Below are positions 1 to 8,814 of a stretch of 64,000 nt of DNA, piece after piece. The position numbers and the translations under genes are program-made. How positions within the stretch are numbered: the stretch's first letter is position 1; each line of letters starts with the position of its first letter. Source of the DNA: Synechococcus sp. Nb3U1 (lineage in GTDB: Bacteria > Cyanobacteriota > Cyanobacteriia > Thermostichales > Thermostichaceae); assembly GCF_021533835.1 (NCBI RefSeq), contig NZ_JAKFYQ010000001.1:1336079-1400078 (forward strand). Reading direction: 5' to 3'. The notes beneath the pieces were generated by a model. The model was not told where the DNA came from and ran no database searches. It saw only the letters and a list, made by a program, of their open reading frames with translations.

Positions 1-359
1 TCCGTCCAACTATAAGCTACAGCCGCCTTCTTGTGGATCTGTAGGGCTTCATACTGAGCTGCTAACTTGTTGCTAGTCCAGAGATCGTCCGCGTCAATAA
101 AACTAAGATATTCACCTTGTGCGTGACAAATCCCTCGATTGCGGCTTGCTGAAACACCCCCGTTTGGGTAACTAAAGACATAAATACGACTGTCTTCTTT
201 CGCTAGTCGCTGCGCAATAGCAACAGTTTCATCATCTGAACCATCGTCGATGACTAGAATTTCTATGTCTACAAAATTCTGATTCATCACAGAACGCAAA
301 GTTGTCTCCAAAGTTGGGGCTGCATTAAAAGCTGGAATGATGACAGAAATTAAAGGCAT
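1..359 (-). CDS. Family 2 glycosyltransferase, C-terminus beyond window
   Basis: This is the N-terminal part of a GT-A fold glycosyltransferase; the gene runs off the left edge, so about 119 residues are visible. The protein starts MPLISVIIPAFNA, followed by the nucleotide-binding IDDGSDDE segment and the metal-binding SFIDADD motif near residue 97, which are the family 2 hallmarks. The start is supported by AGGAG seven bases upstream of the ATG. It is the last visible gene of the minus-strand exopolysaccharide operon, 37 bases after the SGNH gene. It presumably adds one sugar to the lipid-linked repeat unit on the cytoplasmic side of the membrane. Donor and acceptor cannot be read from the fragment. 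Confidence 0.88.
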   Translation of the reverse strand, partial: MPLISVIIPAFNAAPTLETTLRSVMNQNFVDIEILVIDDGSDDETVAIAQRLAKEDSRIYVFSYPNGGVSASRNRGICHAQGEYLSFIDADDLWTSNKLAAQYEALQIHKKAAVAYSWT

Positions 360-396
360 TACTTTTCTCCTGAGCAACCTTGTGTACCTCTGATAG

Positions 397-1620
397 TTAA
401 GGATGCAATAAAGGTTCTTCTGATACAGTCTTAGCTTGCGTGAGGGTAGCTAGATTTAGAGGATATACTTCTTCAGTATATCGAGTTTCTTCATGACGTT
501 TAATATCAGCAACTACACGAGCTAAATCTGGCTGTTTTTCATGCCATATAGAACGCTCATTAGCTATAGCTTCTAAATGGAAAGACAGCATCTCAGGAAT
601 CAAATATCGCCCAAAATCTGAAGGAACTGTTTCAAGCTGACGATTAAATATCCTATTTAATACTAGCTGCCCTACTGCCGGTGTGTAATGAGAGCTATCG
701 GTATAATAAATCATACCAGGATCAATTACTTCGCTAGTGACACTGTTATAGCCTGAGAAATCCCATACTGGGTGTAGTGAAACGATATCTCTTTTCCAGT
801 CTTCGAACAAAGGCCATAGGCCCAGATTATAAATAGATTCCCACTCTGTAGCATGCGCAGGGGAAATAAATAATTTCAACTGAATTTCTCGATTGGCGCA
901 AGTTTCTATGATTGCTTTCAGGTGGGCTAAAGAGTTCTTATAGCTACTAAATCCTTTGTAGACTCCATCCTGGTACTGACGCTGAGCCTTAGCAATAGTA
1001 TCAAAGAACACCCTTAAATCAACTTCTCTTGGTCTCCGAACCATCATTCCATTTACCCGTATTGATCCCGGTGGGTTAGGATTTTGATTGCGTACCAGAG
1101 TTTCCCAGCTAGCACCCAAAGCATCTAATGAGAGAGTTATATCCAGCAAATCCGATCCGATGATCCCAACATGGCCTAGTCTCTGCTCTCTAAAATCTGG
1201 TTGAGGGGTTCGCAGATCGTTGAACATTTGGAAGTCAAGTCCAATAACCACCTGTTCCAATTCAGGTTGAATAGTTAAAGCATGCTCTAAATAGCGACGT
1301 AACTCGTAAATATTAGGTGCTGTTAGTCCCAGATTGTATGCTGGCTGAATCAATGCTGGATGGGAAGGATCAAGACCAATATCGGTGCGAGAGGAACCCA
1401 ACAAAATACTTTTCGGTCGGATCCTGGCTATATCAACAGCCTTAAATAATCTACTGTTATTCAGTGTTTTGGGCTTGATGGCATTAATACCAGCTATCGA
1501 TGGGGAGCCAATGACGCCCAAAGGATCAATAACCAGGTTAAATAAGCTTGTTGTGCACATTGCTGAAAATGACAGCGCTATGAAGATTTTATTGAAGTTG
1601 CTAAAGCTGTATTGACCCAT
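397..1620 (-). CDS. SGNH-type polysaccharide O-acylation accessory protein (AlgJ/AlgX/DltD-like)
   Basis: The product has 407 residues with an N-terminal signal anchor (about residues 9-30) and an extracytoplasmic SGNH/GDSL-like domain. The nucleophile block reads GSSRTDIG near residue 75, and the distal catalytic pair is the DSSH motif near residue 307. In AlgI/AlgJ and DltB/DltD systems such a protein works with an MBOAT acyltransferase to move an acyl (usually acetyl) group onto an exported polymer. The MBOAT gene lies directly upstream in the same operon, which is the main reason for this role. The start has AGGAG five bases before the ATG. The acyl group and acceptor polymer are inferred. 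A plain secreted esterase is the alternative. Confidence 0.75.
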   Translation of the reverse strand: MGQYSFSNFNKIFIALSFSAMCTTSLFNLVIDPLGVIGSPSIAGINAIKPKTLNNSRLFKAVDIARIRPKSILLGSSRTDIGLDPSHPALIQPAYNLGLTAPNIYELRRYLEHALTIQPELEQVVIGLDFQMFNDLRTPQPDFREQRLGHVGIIGSDLLDITLSLDALGASWETLVRNQNPNPPGSIRVNGMMVRRPREVDLRVFFDTIAKAQRQYQDGVYKGFSSYKNSLAHLKAIIETCANREIQLKLFISPAHATEWESIYNLGLWPLFEDWKRDIVSLHPVWDFSGYNSVTSEVIDPGMIYYTDSSHYTPAVGQLVLNRIFNRQLETVPSDFGRYLIPEMLSFHLEAIANERSIWHEKQPDLARVVADIKRHEETRYTEEVYPLNLATLTQAKTVSEEPLLHP

Positions 1621-1675
1621 AACTACTCCTACATAAATTCACCTTTTAGTTAGTCCAAAATCAGCCAAAATTAAC

Positions 1676-3154
1676 TCAGAACTGAAAGTAAAGAAACTCC
1701 GTGACTCGACTCATTGACAACAAAGTCAGCACAGACAAACAACTGAGAAATAAACCCCACCACCACCGTGGTCTAAACCGCTGAACTAGCTCCTGTGTAT
1801 TAGGCAAAAATACAACCCACAAGGTCAAGATGGCTAGAACGATGAGACTCTCCTGACCACCCGGAAAATAATCCAAGCTAGGAAGATCGTTAAATCGGAC
1901 ACCAAACTTTTCTAGATCGCCTAATGACCCACGGTACTTCCCAGGTAACAGCACCCCCTCTACACCTGTCATGACCCATAGAATATGACCTGCATCTGTA
2001 AGAGATTGAGCCCTAAAAATAACCCAACCTACAGTCACAGCTAAAAAAGTAATCGCCCATGATACTACTTTTGGCAAACGAAAACCCACTTTTCCCCAAA
2101 CGTGATTGACACTAAGGCATACTCCATGAAATCCACCCCAGACGATATAAGTCCATCCAGCACCATGCCAAAGACCACCTAGCAGCATCGTAGTCATGAG
2201 ATTGATAACTCTGCGAGTTTCTCCAAGACGGTTACCTCCCAACGGAATGTAGAGATAATCCCTCAGGAAGTTTGACAAAGTAATATGCCAGCGGTGCCAG
2301 AATTCAATGATCGAAGCAGCCTTATAAGGAGAGTTAAAGTTGAATGGCAATCTTACATTTAACATCAGTCCGAGCCCAATAGCCATATCACAATAACCAG
2401 AAAAATCAAAATAGAGTTGATAAGTGTAGCTAAGCGCTGCTGTCCAAGCCTCAATAAAGCTCAGATCAACAGCATGATTGAACGGCAGTGCCACCCATCC
2501 TGAAATACTGTCAGCGATGATAACTTTTTTTGATAAACCAATGAAAAACGCTACACAGCCTAAGGAAAAGTTTTTCTGAGAAAATAACAAGTTTCGCAGT
2601 TTATCAAACTGAGGTATAACTTCTTGATGATGGACGATAGGACCAGCAATTAGCTGTGGGAAGAATAGCACAAATAAACTATAGTCGAGAAAGGAGTAAC
2701 TTGAAGTTTGTCCGCGATACACATCAACTAGATAGGCAATTTGCTGGAATGTATAGAAAGAAATTGCCAGCGGAAGGATAATGCTATCTACGTGGAATAG
2801 CTGAGTTAGCCATGTGGACAATGATGAGAAAGGCAACCAAGACAGAAGGAAACCTGTATATTTGTAGTATGCAATGAGGCCGATATTAAAAAACAAACCC
2901 AAACATAAAATTATTCTCGAAAGTTTCTTCTTGTATCTTTTCTCTTGAAGATACCTTCCCAATTGATAATTTACTCCTATCGAAACAAGTATTAATGGTA
3001 TGAATGTAACATTCCAATATCCGTAAAAAACTAGAGAAGACAACAACAGCCACCCTTTCGAGAGAGTCACTGAACCCAAACGGCCTATCCAGAAATAACC
3101 TCCTAAACAGAGAGGCAAGAACAAAAAAATAAATAGGAAGGAATTAAACAACAT
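1676..3154 (-). CDS. MBOAT family membrane O-acyltransferase (AlgI-like)
   Basis: The protein has 492 residues and many membrane segments. The diagnostic MBOAT blocks are FWHRWHITLSNFLRDYLY and LGGLWHGAGWTYIVWGG; the histidine of WHGAGW near residue 328 is the expected catalytic His. AlgI-type enzymes pass acyl groups across the membrane to a partner that acylates exopolysaccharide. I start it at the ATG at 3154, giving MLFNSFLFIFLF, the usual AlgI beginning. A longer open frame reaches 3334 but lies inside the upstream glycosyltransferase gene. The stop of that gene and this start share one base (TGATG), so translation is probably coupled. The SGNH protein downstream is its likely partner. 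Confidence 0.9.
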   Translation of the reverse strand: MLFNSFLFIFLFLPLCLGGYFWIGRLGSVTLSKGWLLLSSLVFYGYWNVTFIPLILVSIGVNYQLGRYLQEKRYKKKLSRIILCLGLFFNIGLIAYYKYTGFLLSWLPFSSLSTWLTQLFHVDSIILPLAISFYTFQQIAYLVDVYRGQTSSYSFLDYSLFVLFFPQLIAGPIVHHQEVIPQFDKLRNLLFSQKNFSLGCVAFFIGLSKKVIIADSISGWVALPFNHAVDLSFIEAWTAALSYTYQLYFDFSGYCDMAIGLGLMLNVRLPFNFNSPYKAASIIEFWHRWHITLSNFLRDYLYIPLGGNRLGETRRVINLMTTMLLGGLWHGAGWTYIVWGGFHGVCLSVNHVWGKVGFRLPKVVSWAITFLAVTVGWVIFRAQSLTDAGHILWVMTGVEGVLLPGKYRGSLGDLEKFGVRFNDLPSLDYFPGGQESLIVLAILTLWVVFLPNTQELVQRFRPRWWWGLFLSCLSVLTLLSMSRVTEFLYFQF

Positions 3155-4221
3155 CAGTACAATACCTCCCACATCAATTCTTTCCATGCCTGCAAATAGT
3201 TTTGATGCCCTTCCTGCGTGGAAAGTCTTCCCCTTTCTCCCCACCGTCTTAACTGCCAAGGAGAAGCCAGAGCCATAATTCGGATCCCTTTGGCCAGCTC
3301 GGTTGGATTTTTTGGAGTGACCAGCAAACCACAAGATTCACCGTCAGAACCTCGTACTTGTTCTATTAAGCCATCGATCCGACTTGCGATGATAGGCTTC
3401 CCGGCTGCTCTTGCTTCTAGACAAACATTTCCCCAGGGTTCCCAGAGTGAGGGAATGATCACCACATCGCAACGGCCAAGAAAATTTGCTACATCTTCCA
3501 CTTGGCCCAAAAAAGTGACCGATGACAGGTGTTCAGCCATGCGATGTAGAGCGCCCTCTAACTCCCCAGATCCCCCTAGCAGAAGCTTGACTGGTAAGTC
3601 TTTAACCTGCTCCATAGCTTCAATGAGCACTTCGAATCCTTTCTGTGTGCAAAAGCGACCATAGGCGCCTAAGATTAAATCTCCCTCTCGAGATTTGGGA
3701 AACAGCTTAGCGAAGCGCTCAAGGGAGGGGCACTGATGAATGAGTCTCAATTGGTGATCTGAAGCCAAATGATGCTTCAGCATCCAGTCCGCTTGGGCCT
3801 GTGAGATGGTAACCACAAGGTCTGCTAAACGATAGAAGACTCGCAGGACACTGTGAAACCTCCAGGGTTGTGAGACGTTGTGTTCTTCATATCCTTGCGA
3901 ATAGGCATGTTCGTGAATGATTAACTTGGCTTTCGGGAAGCGAGTCTTGAGACGCAATAAGTCAGGCAATCCCTTTAGACGACAAGTAGGGTGATAAACA
4001 ATTAAATCAGGTTCTTTTATGCCCTGAAACGAGTGGAGACAGAGTTTCTCCACGTCAAAAACTACAATCTGAAAATCAAAGTTATTCGATAGATCAGATT
4101 GAATTAAGCCTCGAAGATTCGATTTTACTCCTCCCATTTTGTCATCTTTGACAACATGAAGAACTCGTCGTTTTTCAACGATGGAACCAGTGAACTTAGA
4201 AAGCAAAGGAGTCACTTGCAT
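3154..4221 (-). CDS. Family 4 glycosyltransferase
   Basis: This 355-residue GT-B fold transferase has the group 1 C-terminal domain, visible as LGAYGRFCTQKGFEVLIEA, then LLLGGSGELEG, and the donor-site block EPWGNVCLEARAAGKPI with its conserved acidic residues. It has no signal peptide, so it acts on the cytoplasmic face, probably adding a sugar to the undecaprenyl-linked repeat unit. It sits between a GT2 and the MBOAT gene in the exopolysaccharide operon and overlaps the MBOAT start by one base. Sugar specificity is not readable. Confidence 0.88.
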   Translation of the reverse strand: MQVTPLLSKFTGSIVEKRRVLHVVKDDKMGGVKSNLRGLIQSDLSNNFDFQIVVFDVEKLCLHSFQGIKEPDLIVYHPTCRLKGLPDLLRLKTRFPKAKLIIHEHAYSQGYEEHNVSQPWRFHSVLRVFYRLADLVVTISQAQADWMLKHHLASDHQLRLIHQCPSLERFAKLFPKSREGDLILGAYGRFCTQKGFEVLIEAMEQVKDLPVKLLLGGSGELEGALHRMAEHLSSVTFLGQVEDVANFLGRCDVVIIPSLWEPWGNVCLEARAAGKPIIASRIDGLIEQVRGSDGESCGLLVTPKNPTELAKGIRIMALASPWQLRRWGERGRLSTQEGHQNYLQAWKELMWEVLY

Positions 4222-4272
4222 AGATTCTACCTGAGAAAGCTAGACATTTCCGTGGCCGTTGAGAGTATTCAT

Positions 4273-5202
4273 TTAAGTTGACTGGAGTAAGTCTGCCCGA
4301 CCCTCTCGAATTCCTAAATAGCGAGTCCAGGGAACACAGACATCTAGCCAAGTTTCTAAGAAACTATCTCTAACTGCTACAGTAATAGGCTCATGTCTGA
4401 CTTTCTGAATAAAACGACTCAAACAGCGGAGCGCAAAAGTGAATAAAGACAATCCTGCCTTCGATAACTCCCTCCTCCCAGTAGGAATTTTAAGCTTCCA
4501 TCGGTGATGTAATTCAACCAATGTACGAGCTTTGTATCTCTGTGATCGGCAAAGGGCTCGAATATCGGCACGGTAGCGATGATAGACAATTCCCCCTTGT
4601 TGCAAAAAATGAATTCGGTAAGGTGTTAGACTCTGCATTCTCCAATTTAGGTCTACCTCCTCTCCGCCAGACCGGTTCAGTAACAAACCAACTCTCCGAA
4701 AGACTTCTGCTCTATACATGACATTCGCTGTACAGGCCGTCGGCAAAAACAGATGGTGTTCTGGACAGTGGCTAGGACTGCGTAGAGTTAAAGCTTCATA
4801 GCGAATGATTGGATCATCTAATCTATGAGGTTTTATAGTGCCAGCAACAGCACCTATCTGCTGGTGTGTAAAACCTTCTAGTAAATCCTGAATCCACCGT
4901 GGATCCAATACACAATCTACATCTGTGCAGGCTATGTATTCACCTTGTGCTTCTCGAATACCCCGATTGCGAGCTGTGCCACACCCAGGGACAGGTTCAA
5001 ATAAAACTCGATGGCCACTTTCTTGGAGTAGTTTTGCAGTTCTATCGTTGGAATTGTTGTCTATCAAAAGAATTTCAAGCCTATGGCTTGGGTAGTCTAA
5101 TGCTTTAAGAGAATCTAGCAAGGTCGGCAACATCTTCTCTCCATTAAAAATGGGAATGACTACCGATACCAAAGGTAAAGACATCCATTTCTGCACTTCC
5201 AT
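4273..5202 (-). CDS. Family 2 glycosyltransferase
   Basis: The 309-residue protein carries the GT-A N-terminal fold: LVSVVIPIFNGEK, then LLIDNNSNDRT, GTARNRGIREAQGEYIACTD and the DVDCVLDPRW metal/nucleotide block. The C-terminal third carries basic stretches resembling membrane-associated GT2 proteins. AGGAG seven bases ahead of the ATG at 5202 supports the chosen start over the internal Met at residue 7. It lies in the exopolysaccharide operon between the flippase and a GT4, so a role in repeat-unit assembly is likely. Confidence 0.88.
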   Translation of the reverse strand: MEVQKWMSLPLVSVVIPIFNGEKMLPTLLDSLKALDYPSHRLEILLIDNNSNDRTAKLLQESGHRVLFEPVPGCGTARNRGIREAQGEYIACTDVDCVLDPRWIQDLLEGFTHQQIGAVAGTIKPHRLDDPIIRYEALTLRSPSHCPEHHLFLPTACTANVMYRAEVFRRVGLLLNRSGGEEVDLNWRMQSLTPYRIHFLQQGGIVYHRYRADIRALCRSQRYKARTLVELHHRWKLKIPTGRRELSKAGLSLFTFALRCLSRFIQKVRHEPITVAVRDSFLETWLDVCVPWTRYLGIREGRADLLQST

Positions 5203-5254
5203 CTAGAATCTCCTCTTAAGAAGAAGGGGAATGGTTAGATAACGATGAGGAAAT

Positions 5255-6754
5255 TTATGTATTAGAACGGACACTAAAGCGCGAAAACTTATTTGCCCAG
5301 CGGGCTGGCAAGATTCCAATCCCTTCCTGAATTATGTTTGGGGCTATCAGCTGCAATGTTCCTAAGTAGAGGATTCCTCCTAGCAGAATGGCTGTCACCA
5401 GCAAACTGCTTGCAGAGCCCAGCCACAGCATCTTCATTGCGAAGACACCGACTGTCATTCCAGCTGTAGCATAGAGGATTTCGCTTAGATTACTAAAGTA
5501 GGCAATAAAGTTCGAGTTGACGCATTTCAGAGTCAGATACAAACCAATTATCGATACTAGAGAAGTGAAGCTAGTAAAACTCAGCGCCACACCCCGAATG
5601 CCAAATGGGATCCCTATCAAGAAGGATAAAACAGCTACTCCTACTGAGGTAGCAATCAGGTTGAGTCGCAATTGAGTTTGCCCAATCGCTATCAAAACTG
5701 TCCCATCAAGGGCCTTTAATCCGACAACCAGTGCTCGTACTGCTAGGATCTGCAAAATAGGTGCCGCAGGCAACCATTTTTCGCCGTAAAATACACGTAT
5801 CAATTCAGGTGCCAAAAGGATAAGTCCTACAACAAGCGGAATAACTACCGCTACAACCAACTGGTTGGCTCTAAACCAACTCTGCTTTACTTTGGTTAAA
5901 TCCTCCTGCTGTCGAGCTAAGGCTGGAAACAAGACTCCTGCTAACACCTGAGCGATCCGATCCAACGGAGCTGTCATCAAGTTATAGGCCATGCTGTAAA
6001 AGCCGAGCTCAACTGCGCCAAGGAATCTTCCTATCAAAAGATTATCGACATTCCGCCCCACATATCCCAGTAGGTTCCCCCCCAGAACATTGTTGCTAAA
6101 GCCACTCATTTGCTGTATATCTGCCCATCGAAATTTCCAAGTGGGTCGCCAATTTGAGACGTACCAGAGCAATATTGTTCCTAGCAAGCTAGTTATGACA
6201 ATACGTCCGACTAGACTCCAGACTCCCCAACCCATATATGCCATTATCAGCCCCCCAATGATGCCAACTAGATGGCTCAGCATTCGACGAAGTTCTAGTG
6301 CTCGAAAGCGCATTTTTCTAGTCAGTAGAGCTTCCTGTGTACTCCCTAAAGCAACAATAAAGAAACAACAGGCCAAGGCTGAAATAACCCACTGCACTGC
6401 TGGAGTTTGATAGAAGATGGCAATTGGCCAGGAGAGGAAAATGCCAACGAGAGAAAGGCCAAATCCTACGCCTATATTCATCCAAAAAACGCTAGAGATG
6501 TGATGTGACTCTATGTTTGCACGCTGAACTAGTGCTGCTCCTAGACCTAAATCCAGTACGACATGGACAATTCCCGTAAACACACTAGCCATTGATAACA
6601 AACCAAAATCCTCAGGCGATAGCAATCGAGCCATCACCACCGCGCTACCTAAACTCAATATCTGTTGCATTACTTGGGATCCCACCTTCCAGCGCAGTCC
6701 ACTGAAAAGGCAAGAACGCAAGTTGTTTGAGGGTGAGGTTTCAAGGTTCGCCAT
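5255..6754 (-). CDS. Wzx-type polysaccharide flippase (MOP superfamily)
   Basis: The 499-residue protein is almost entirely hydrophobic helices, with the polysaccharide-synthesis/flippase pattern near the N-terminus: a cytoplasmic amphipathic start, then GLRWKVGSQVMQQILSLG and MARLLSPEDFGLLSMASVF. The LSPEDFG segment is typical of PST/Wzx transporters. It would flip lipid-linked repeat units to the periplasmic side for the polymerase encoded at 8815-10167. It is co-directional with glycosyltransferases, 15 bases after the GT2 gene. Confidence 0.88.
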   Translation of the reverse strand: MANLETSPSNNLRSCLFSGLRWKVGSQVMQQILSLGSAVVMARLLSPEDFGLLSMASVFTGIVHVVLDLGLGAALVQRANIESHHISSVFWMNIGVGFGLSLVGIFLSWPIAIFYQTPAVQWVISALACCFFIVALGSTQEALLTRKMRFRALELRRMLSHLVGIIGGLIMAYMGWGVWSLVGRIVITSLLGTILLWYVSNWRPTWKFRWADIQQMSGFSNNVLGGNLLGYVGRNVDNLLIGRFLGAVELGFYSMAYNLMTAPLDRIAQVLAGVLFPALARQQEDLTKVKQSWFRANQLVVAVVIPLVVGLILLAPELIRVFYGEKWLPAAPILQILAVRALVVGLKALDGTVLIAIGQTQLRLNLIATSVGVAVLSFLIGIPFGIRGVALSFTSFTSLVSIIGLYLTLKCVNSNFIAYFSNLSEILYATAGMTVGVFAMKMLWLGSASSLLVTAILLGGILYLGTLQLIAPNIIQEGIGILPARWANKFSRFSVRSNT

Positions 6755-6769
6755 ACAGGTTTCTAGGGT

Positions 6770-7762
6770 TTACTTAGGTAAATCTAGGAGGGAAGAATGA
6801 GGAGCCAGAGAAAATCGAATTAAGGGACGTGAAATAGACTGTAAGTGAACAGCAATCAAAGTTAGCAGTGAACGGGGATCCCGCCAGAAAATTGATCCGT
6901 CACTAGCAACAGCTTTAGCAATATATTCTTTGGCCAACTCTGGTTCTTGGGCTGTCAACGCCAAGCGAGCTAGGAGACGATAGAAAAAAGCGTAAGCTGT
7001 AGGCATCATTGTTCTCACCTTCTCTGTGGAACGGTTAAAAGCAGCTTGCAAAACTTGTTCGCCACATTCCTGCATTTTTTTGACATTAAAAGATAAACCA
7101 CTTGGCCGAACGCGATATTCGCATAAGACTTGTGGATGTCGATAAAAGCGATGGGATCCCTGCTCTGCTACTTTTAGCCAAAAGTCAAGATCTTCACAGC
7201 TTCGCAAACTTTCATTAAATCCTCCAATTTGATCAAACAGCGCTCGTCGAAAGATTGCATTTGAGCCATGACCGATAAAGTTCTTACAGAGCATTGCCAG
7301 CAAAGGATCTGAATGTATTGGACGACCACTCAGGGTTAGCCAAGTTGGACGACCATCATCCCGAATTATCCTCGAGACGCTGTAGACAATGCCAACCTCT
7401 GAATGGTGTTGTAGTATCTCAACGTGGGTCGCTAACTTTTGGGGGAGATAACGATCATCAGCATCCAATAGAGCAATAAACTCACCCCGAGCATGTCGAA
7501 TTCCCCAATTACGGGAAGAAGCAAGTCCCCCGTTTGGTTTCGATAAAAGATGGAAGCGGGGATCCCTTTGGCACCAAGGTTCTACAGCCTCTGCAGTGCC
7601 ATCTGTGGAGCCATCGTTAACTATCAATACCTCAAAGCTCTGCCAAGTCTGACAAACAAGAGACTGAAGAGCTTCAGAGATATACTTCTGCACATTGTAG
7701 GCAGGAACAATGACACTAACTGTTGGAGTAGGATGCATAGAAGGGTTGGATTGATGAGCCAT
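6770..7762 (-). CDS. Family 2 glycosyltransferase
   Basis: The GT-A domain fills the first two thirds of this 330-residue protein: VSVIVPAYNVQKYI, VLIVNDGSTDGTAE, SSRNWGIRHARGEFIALLD and the DADDRYLP metal site near residue 92. The C-terminal region is alpha-helical and of unknown specificity. There is no obvious ribosome binding site before the first ATG; the Met at residue 9 is an alternative start. It is part of the minus-strand exopolysaccharide operon, between the hydrolase and the flippase genes. Confidence 0.88.
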   Translation of the reverse strand: MAHQSNPSMHPTPTVSVIVPAYNVQKYISEALQSLVCQTWQSFEVLIVNDGSTDGTAEAVEPWCQRDPRFHLLSKPNGGLASSRNWGIRHARGEFIALLDADDRYLPQKLATHVEILQHHSEVGIVYSVSRIIRDDGRPTWLTLSGRPIHSDPLLAMLCKNFIGHGSNAIFRRALFDQIGGFNESLRSCEDLDFWLKVAEQGSHRFYRHPQVLCEYRVRPSGLSFNVKKMQECGEQVLQAAFNRSTEKVRTMMPTAYAFFYRLLARLALTAQEPELAKEYIAKAVASDGSIFWRDPRSLLTLIAVHLQSISRPLIRFSLAPHSSLLDLPK

Positions 7763-7782
7763 GGGTTGAACAAATCAAGTAG

Positions 7783-8751
7783 CTACACTGATCTAGTCCA
7801 AGAACGATACATTTCATAGAAAGGGTTTACAGGACGATTTTCGTAATCGATCAAGCCAGGCCAGCCACCTTCACTATGCAAATGATGCAGACGGAAATAA
7901 CAGATGGTCAAAACCTGTCCCTTTACATAAGGAAGCACTTCATCTAGCATTTGTCGCCACTTCTGATAATCCCTGCCATGATCAGCTCGAGCCTGGGGCA
8001 AAAAATTCCACTCAGTAATGATGATTGGCTTGGAGCCATATAATTGCTTCACTTGGTTCAAGTGCCACTTCATTTGCTCGACTGTAAAGGTATAGGGATG
8101 GCTGCCAGCATAGTCCACATAGTTCAGATATCCTGCAGTTAAATACTCTTGTGTAATATTGGTATTCCAACCTGTTTCCTGCCAAGCAGAGAAAGATCCT
8201 CCAAGAACTTTCTCCCTTTGAGAGTGTAATGATTCCCAGGCTGGCTTGAGTACCAACTGCACATATTGACGACCTGTGCCTAACCAATATTTTCTGCCTT
8301 CTAACTCATTGAGGATCTCCCAGATATCGATAGATTCTCTAATGCCTGGTAGGGTTTGCACCCAATCGAAATAAGCCTTGACCTCAGTTGCAGAGGAGGG
8401 AACCTCGCGGTTTTGAAATAGAACAATGACCTTGAACCCAGCCTGTTTCAATCGTCGAGCTCGATCAAAGACACCACTGCTAGGTTCACGACGCTCATTC
8501 CAATTCACATTAGCCCAGAGACGAACAGTACTGATCTTCAGATCCTGTAAGACAGAAATGATCTCAGACGCATTGGCATCATTTCCCACCTCTACTCCAT
8601 AGAATGGATCCAGTCTCACAAACATCTTGCTTGAAATTCCTGTCATTGAACCAGAGCAAGCAAAAATAATAGATGCAGCAATCAGAGCAACCGTAATGCT
8701 CATCCCCCTAATACTCAAGAAAATGGATTTGCGAAGAAAACGGTTCGGCAT
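7783..8751 (-). CDS. Exported clan GH-A glycoside hydrolase-like protein
   Basis: The protein has 322 residues. An N-terminal signal sequence (about residues 13-32) is followed by FACSGS, which may be a weak lipobox. The rest looks like a TIM-barrel hydrolase of clan GH-A: WANVNWNERREPSSGVFD, the acid/base EILNELEG near residue 145 and the nucleophile strand IITEWNFLP near residue 240. No specific GH family can be fixed by eye. Its place inside the exopolysaccharide operon suggests it trims or releases the polymer in the periplasm, as other operon-encoded hydrolases do; this is inference. Confidence 0.7.
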   Translation of the reverse strand: MPNRFLRKSIFLSIRGMSITVALIAASIIFACSGSMTGISSKMFVRLDPFYGVEVGNDANASEIISVLQDLKISTVRLWANVNWNERREPSSGVFDRARRLKQAGFKVIVLFQNREVPSSATEVKAYFDWVQTLPGIRESIDIWEILNELEGRKYWLGTGRQYVQLVLKPAWESLHSQREKVLGGSFSAWQETGWNTNITQEYLTAGYLNYVDYAGSHPYTFTVEQMKWHLNQVKQLYGSKPIIITEWNFLPQARADHGRDYQKWRQMLDEVLPYVKGQVLTICYFRLHHLHSEGGWPGLIDYENRPVNPFYEMYRSWTRSV

Positions 8752-8814
8752 AGTAGCATCCGTTGATTTTTTAGATTAAGTCTAAAAGAGTATCCTTTAG
8801 GCTTGTTGTTATAC

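Noticed and set aside
3155-3334. Longer N-terminus for the MBOAT protein
   Set aside because: The extension is hydrophilic, lies inside the upstream glycosyltransferase gene, and the TGATG junction gives the usual AlgI-like start.
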